Source: Polyangiaceae bacterium
GTDB taxonomy: Bacteria > Myxococcota_A > Polyangia > Polyangiales > Polyangiaceae
Direction: 5' to 3'
NCBI GenBank assembly: GCA_015075635.1
Contig: JABTUA010000003.1
Span: 930,001 to 994,000, forward strand
Length of the DNA: 64,000 bases
Shown: piece by piece, positions 61,236 to 64,000 of the stretch
How positions within the stretch are numbered: position 1 is the first letter of the stretch
Layout: every line of letters begins with the position of its first letter
Notes under the pieces: generated by a model
Seen by the model: only the letters and a program-made list of their open reading frames with translations
Database searches by the model: none
Told to the model about the DNA's origin: nothing
Program-made: the position numbers and the translations under genes

Positions 61236-62161
61236 GCTGGACGAGAGCCTTCGCTTTGCTCGCGTCGGGCGCCCTCGGCGCGTGCAACGTCTTCTTCTCC
61301 CTCGACGACTACGCGGCGCCGGAGCTCGCTTCCTGTTCGAGCTGCGCCGCGGCCCGCTGCCAGTGTGCACCCAAGGCCCCGGCGGGCTTCGACCACGCGC
61401 GCCTGCGTCTCGCTGCCAAGACCGCGGACGTGTGTCCCGCCGGCACCGTCGCCGGAGTGGCGATGGGGCAGGGGGCGAAGGACGACGGCTGCGCTTGTGG
61501 CTGCGACAGTCCGGCGCCGGGCGCAGCCTGCGGCCTGGCGATCTTCGCGGGCAAGGGCTGCCAGGGTTCCCCCGCCGAGAGCATCACGGGCCAGAGCTGC
61601 ACGGCGCTCGCCTCGAGCAGCGGCGACAAGTCGGCGGCGGTCCTGCCCGCCGCGGGTGCGATCTGCCCGGCGCAGGCGGAGCCCCGCCCGCCGGAGTTCA
61701 CGAAGCGCGTCCTCGCCTGCCTCGATCAGCTCCCCGACGCCGCCGGCTGTGACGAGCGCACCACCTGCACCGCCGCGCTCGACCCGCCGTTCGACCCCTC
61801 GCCGTGCATCGTGGCCAAGCCCGGCGCGAGCGCAGCGTGCCCGGACAGCTACTCTCACCAATACACGTTTGCCACCGGCTTCGACGATCAGCGAAACTGC
61901 GACGGCTCGGCGTGCGCGTGCAGCCCGCCCGAGTGCCCCGACACGACCGTGACCTTGTGTCAGGACGCGGCTTGCCAGAACGCCTGCGGACTCTCCGCCC
62001 AGAGCTTCACCAACTGCAAGGACTTCGCCGGGCTCACCCACGGCCGCGTGGACTTCGACGGCAAGACGAAGGGCGCGTGCGCGCCGAGCGGCGAGGCCAC
62101 GTCGTCCGGATCGCTCACGCCCAAGGGCTCGGTGGTGGTGTGCTGTCGGGGGGCGCTCTGA
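61232..62161 (+). CDS. Cys-rich lipoprotein coupled to the FHA regulator
   Basis: The product is 309 residues. Lipobox ALGAC (Cys18) is followed directly by a mature domain with more than 25 Cys, with pairs such as CSSCAAARCQC, CGCDSPAPGAACG, CACSPPECPDTTVTLC and CQDAACQNACG. No long Gly tether is present. Its start overlaps the stop of the regulator gene, so the regulator and a surface protein are produced together. Function unknown; a disulfide-rich adhesin or protective cap is plausible. Confidence 0.75.
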
Positions 62162-62173
62162 GGGCTGGTTTCC

Positions 62174-62190
62174 GGGCGGTTGGGCCGCCC
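62174..62190 (+). terminator. GC-rich hairpin after the lipoprotein gene
   Basis: GGGCGG (62174-62179), a TTGGG loop and CCGCCC (62185-62190) form a perfect 6-bp stem 13 nt after the stop at 62161. There is no U-tract, so it would be a weak or factor-assisted terminator. Confidence 0.3.
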
Positions 62191-62218
62191 CCAGCGTCCG
62201 TGGCACACTGAACGCGTC

Positions 62219-62551
62219 ATGCGCTGGCTGGTCCGCCGCGCCTCGCTGCTGCTCGCGCTGCTCTCCGGCTGCGCCGGTGACGGCGCGCCTGCCGGCCAGA
62301 GCTCGGCAGACGCCGCGGCTCCGACGGATCCCGCCTGCTCGGAGTCCGCCGTGTTCTCTCGGTTGCTGGACGGCAGTTGCGTCACCGGCGCCGTCTGCGA
62401 CATTCGCGTTCAGTTCCAGTGCGAGCCGGGAGTGAAGTACGTGACTGGTCTCCGGGAGTACGCCTGCTCTTGCCCGACCGGAGCCTGGGAGTGCACTTTC
62501 ACTGGTGGCAGTCTCAGCCTCAATTCGTGCCCGGACGCCGGCGCCGACTGA
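62219..62551 (+). CDS. Small Cys-rich lipoprotein
   Basis: The product is 110 residues. Lipobox LLSGC (Cys18) is followed by a short Ala/Asp tether and a domain with about eight Cys (ACSESAVF, CVTGAVCDIRVQFQC, YACSCPTGAWEC, SLNSCPDAG). No family is recognised. It lies 57 nt after the previous gene, behind the hairpin, and 31 nt before the next. Confidence 0.7.
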   Translation: MRWLVRRASLLLALLSGCAGDGAPAGQSSADAAAPTDPACSESAVFSRLLDGSCVTGAVCDIRVQFQCEPGVKYVTGLREYACSCPTGAWECTFTGGSLSLNSCPDAGAD

Positions 62552-62582
62552 TTCCGTCGCCGGATTCGAGTACCATCGAGGC

Positions 62583-63236
62583 ATGCGCGCGCTCGGCTTG
62601 CTCGCTCTGGTGGTCGGTTGCGGTGGAGGTGACGACGGCGGCGGCGGGGCCGCGTCGAGCTACGGCGGGCACGACCTCGGGGGCCTGAGCGAGAGCTGCG
62701 AGGGCGTCGCCGGCCTGACCGGGGATGCGCTGCTCGCCCAAAAGACCGACCAGGTCGCCGCGACGCTCGGCTACGTCACGGCGTCCGGGGACAAGGTCTC
62801 GCCCACCGCGCTCACGCTCGATCTGACCTGGCCCGCCGCGCCGGTGGCCACCTGCTTCCCCGCTCACAACGAGGCCGCCGTGACCGCCGAGCCCCGCGTG
62901 GGGATCCGAGGCGTGGGCATGCGCTTCGTCACCGCGGACGGCAAGTTCGACGAGACCCTCGACGCCACCGCCTGGCTGACGTCGACGAGCGGAGTGCCGA
63001 GCTTTCCGCTGGTGGTCGGCGTGACCACGCGGAGCGCCTTGAAGGGAAGCTGGGAGCCTTTCCCCGACTACGGAGCCGCCGGCAGCACCCTCGCCTTCGT
63101 GAACCGCCTGACCGGCGCGACCTCCGCGCAGAGCGGCGGCAACATCAACATGACCGCGGCGACGCTCGACGAGCTCCGCGCCGGCGTGTTCCGGTCGGGC
63201 TTCGCGATGGCGCTCTGGCCCGTGGCGAATCCCTGA
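62583..63236 (+). CDS. Hypothetical lipoprotein
   Basis: The product is 217 residues. A short signal ends in lipobox LVVGC (Cys13), followed by GGGDDGGGG. The mature part has two Cys and beta-rich sequence (TALTLDLTWPAAPVATCFPA, VGIRGVGMRFVTADGKFDET) with a C-terminal ALWPVANP. No known family is recognised. It follows the small Cys-rich lipoprotein gene by 31 nt on the same strand. Confidence 0.65.
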   Translation: MRALGLLALVVGCGGGDDGGGGAASSYGGHDLGGLSESCEGVAGLTGDALLAQKTDQVAATLGYVTASGDKVSPTALTLDLTWPAAPVATCFPAHNEAAVTAEPRVGIRGVGMRFVTADGKFDETLDATAWLTSTSGVPSFPLVVGVTTRSALKGSWEPFPDYGAAGSTLAFVNRLTGATSAQSGGNINMTAATLDELRAGVFRSGFAMALWPVANP

Positions 63237-63275
63237 CCCGGCCTGCGCTGCATCGAGCGATGCGCGGTCGGCGAG

Positions 63276-63683
63276 TTACAGCCCGCAGGCCGACTTGTCG
63301 ACGGTCACTTCTTCGAGCGCGCCGCTCGTTTCGAGCGTGAACTTCGTGCAGGTCGAGCCGTCGGTGGCGTGCCAGATCTTCTTGCCGCCCTCTTCCTTCT
63401 GAGGCTTCCCGACCTTGGCCTCGAACGCCGCGATCTTCTTGTCCATCGGGTCGTTCATCTTCTTCATGTCGTTGAGCTCGGCCTCGTAGGCCGCCTGCAC
63501 GTCCTTGGTCTTGAGCGTGACGGCAGCGGCCCCGCCGCCCCTTGCCGCTGCGGACGCTGCGGACGCCGAGCCCGCCGGCGCGCTGCCGCTCGCTTCCTTG
63601 TTGCAGCCGCACAAACCCGTCAGAGCCACACTGAACACGACGCCCACTGCAAGGCGAACGCGCATTCCGATTGCCGTCTTCAT
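63276..63683 (-). CDS. Small hypothetical lipoprotein
   Basis: The product is 135 residues. Lipobox GLCGC (Cys27), or the Cys two residues earlier, is followed by an Ala/Gly/Ser tether (SGSAPAGSASAAS). The C-terminal 80 residues are helical and Lys-rich (YEAELNDMKKMNDPMDKK), then a small beta part with two Cys (GSTCTKFTL, DKSACGL). Function unknown. Upstream, 177 nt separate it from the next gene. Confidence 0.65.
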   Translation of the reverse strand: MKTAIGMRVRLAVGVVFSVALTGLCGCNKEASGSAPAGSASAASAAARGGGAAAVTLKTKDVQAAYEAELNDMKKMNDPMDKKIAAFEAKVGKPQKEEGGKKIWHATDGSTCTKFTLETSGALEEVTVDKSACGL

Positions 63684-63860
63684 GTTTCGCCCCCTTTCCG
63701 AGCGCCACCATCGTGCGCAGCGCGACGGGATGCAAGCCCGATTTCTCTCGTGGCCGTTCGCGTCGAGCCGCGCTCGGGCGGCTCCGTGGGGAGCGCGCTC
63801 GGCTCGGGGGCGTTCGTGGCCATGGGTCGCGCAGAATGGCTGCAGATTCGGGGGCCTGAC

Positions 63861-64000
63861 TCAGCGCCCGACGAGCACGCCGAACACTCCGCTTCGGGTG
63901 ATCCAACCGTTCAGGCCGCCGCGGTTGTTCCCGATCAGGTAGCGTTCGCCTTGCACGGCGTGGATCAGGTGCAGGTACTCCTGGCCGCGCACGCGGCAGA
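63861..64000 (-). CDS. S24/S26-type peptidase, C-terminal fragment
   Basis: The last 45 codons of a minus-strand gene that continues beyond the window. Residues HLIHAVQGERYLIGNNRGG and NGWITRSGVFGVLV resemble the C-terminal strands of signal-peptidase/LexA-fold proteins, where 'G-D-N' follows YLI or YLV and a final VxGxV strand packs against it; here GNN stands for GDN. The catalytic Ser and Lys are outside the window. The assignment is moderate only. Confidence 0.45.
   Translation of the reverse strand, partial: CRVRGQEYLHLIHAVQGERYLIGNNRGGLNGWITRSGVFGVLVGR

Noticed and set aside
62200..62214. TGGCAC-N5-ACGC resembling a sigma54 promoter
   Set aside because: Transcription would begin after the ATG at 62219, and the -12 element is poor.

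Overview
The window is very GC-rich and densely coded. Three features point to a myxobacterium of the Polyangia/Sorangium type (Myxococcota). Secreted proteins carry long Gly/Ser/Ala/Thr-rich linkers. Several end in a MYXO-CTERM-like tail, in which a Gly-Cys motif is followed by a hydrophobic helix and an Arg cluster. There are also Hanks-type kinases, a pseudokinase, an FHA-sigma54 activator and Myxococcus-type Cys-rich repeats. The lineage is inferred from style and family content only; there is no rRNA or tRNA in the window. I saw no insertion sequence, prophage, CRISPR array or tRNA.

Layout. 1-6.3 kb: end of a LOG-family gene, an acyltransferase, a lipoprotein esterase divergent from a PLP racemase/aldolase-like enzyme, a Gly-repeat lipoprotein, a hemerythrin-like protein and a DCC-family protein. 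6.3-16.4 kb: a large VWA lipoprotein, small hypothetical genes, a DUF924 protein, a seven-bladed FG-GAP glycosidase with a MYXO-CTERM tail and a GNAT acetyltransferase. 16.5-25.6 kb: an NlpC/P60-like enzyme coupled to a secreted protein, a Cys-rich-repeat lipoprotein, a CLCA-like metallopeptidase-VWA protein and an NHL propeller with MYXO-CTERM. 25.7-29.4 kb: a DUF4397 lipoprotein, GT1 glycosyltransferase and DUF2141 operon behind a clear sigma70-like promoter that overlaps a 15-bp dyad. 29.7-35.2 kb: a MoxR ATPase coupled to an OmpA-like protein, several secreted proteins and an alpha/beta hydrolase.

35.2-41.0 kb holds the most unusual block: five tightly packed minus-strand genes for a NadE-like synthetase, an AsnB-like amidotransferase, an AMP-forming acyl ligase, an acyl carrier protein and a double-GNAT-like transferase. 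Three of the four junctions are ATGA overlaps and the fourth has a 1-nt gap. The block looks like a carrier-protein-based pathway that makes and transfers an acyl or amide group; its product is unknown.

41.2-51.3 kb: a VWA lipoprotein, a transmembrane pseudokinase whose start codon overlaps that of a divergent GH1 beta-glucosidase lipoprotein, ketopantoate reductase, a glutaredoxin-like protein, a putative outer-membrane protein, a DUF72 protein and a MerR-family regulator. 51.4-59.8 kb: a beta-helix MYXO-CTERM protein, a PEGA/kelch/kinase operon, a TadE-like pilin and an NBR1-Ig-like MYXO-CTERM protein. 59.9-64 kb: an FHA-sigma54 regulator overlapping a lipoprotein gene, three more lipoproteins and the end of a probable S24/S26-family peptidase gene. 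Roughly a third of the genes encode predicted lipoproteins or other surface proteins, so the region mainly serves the cell envelope.
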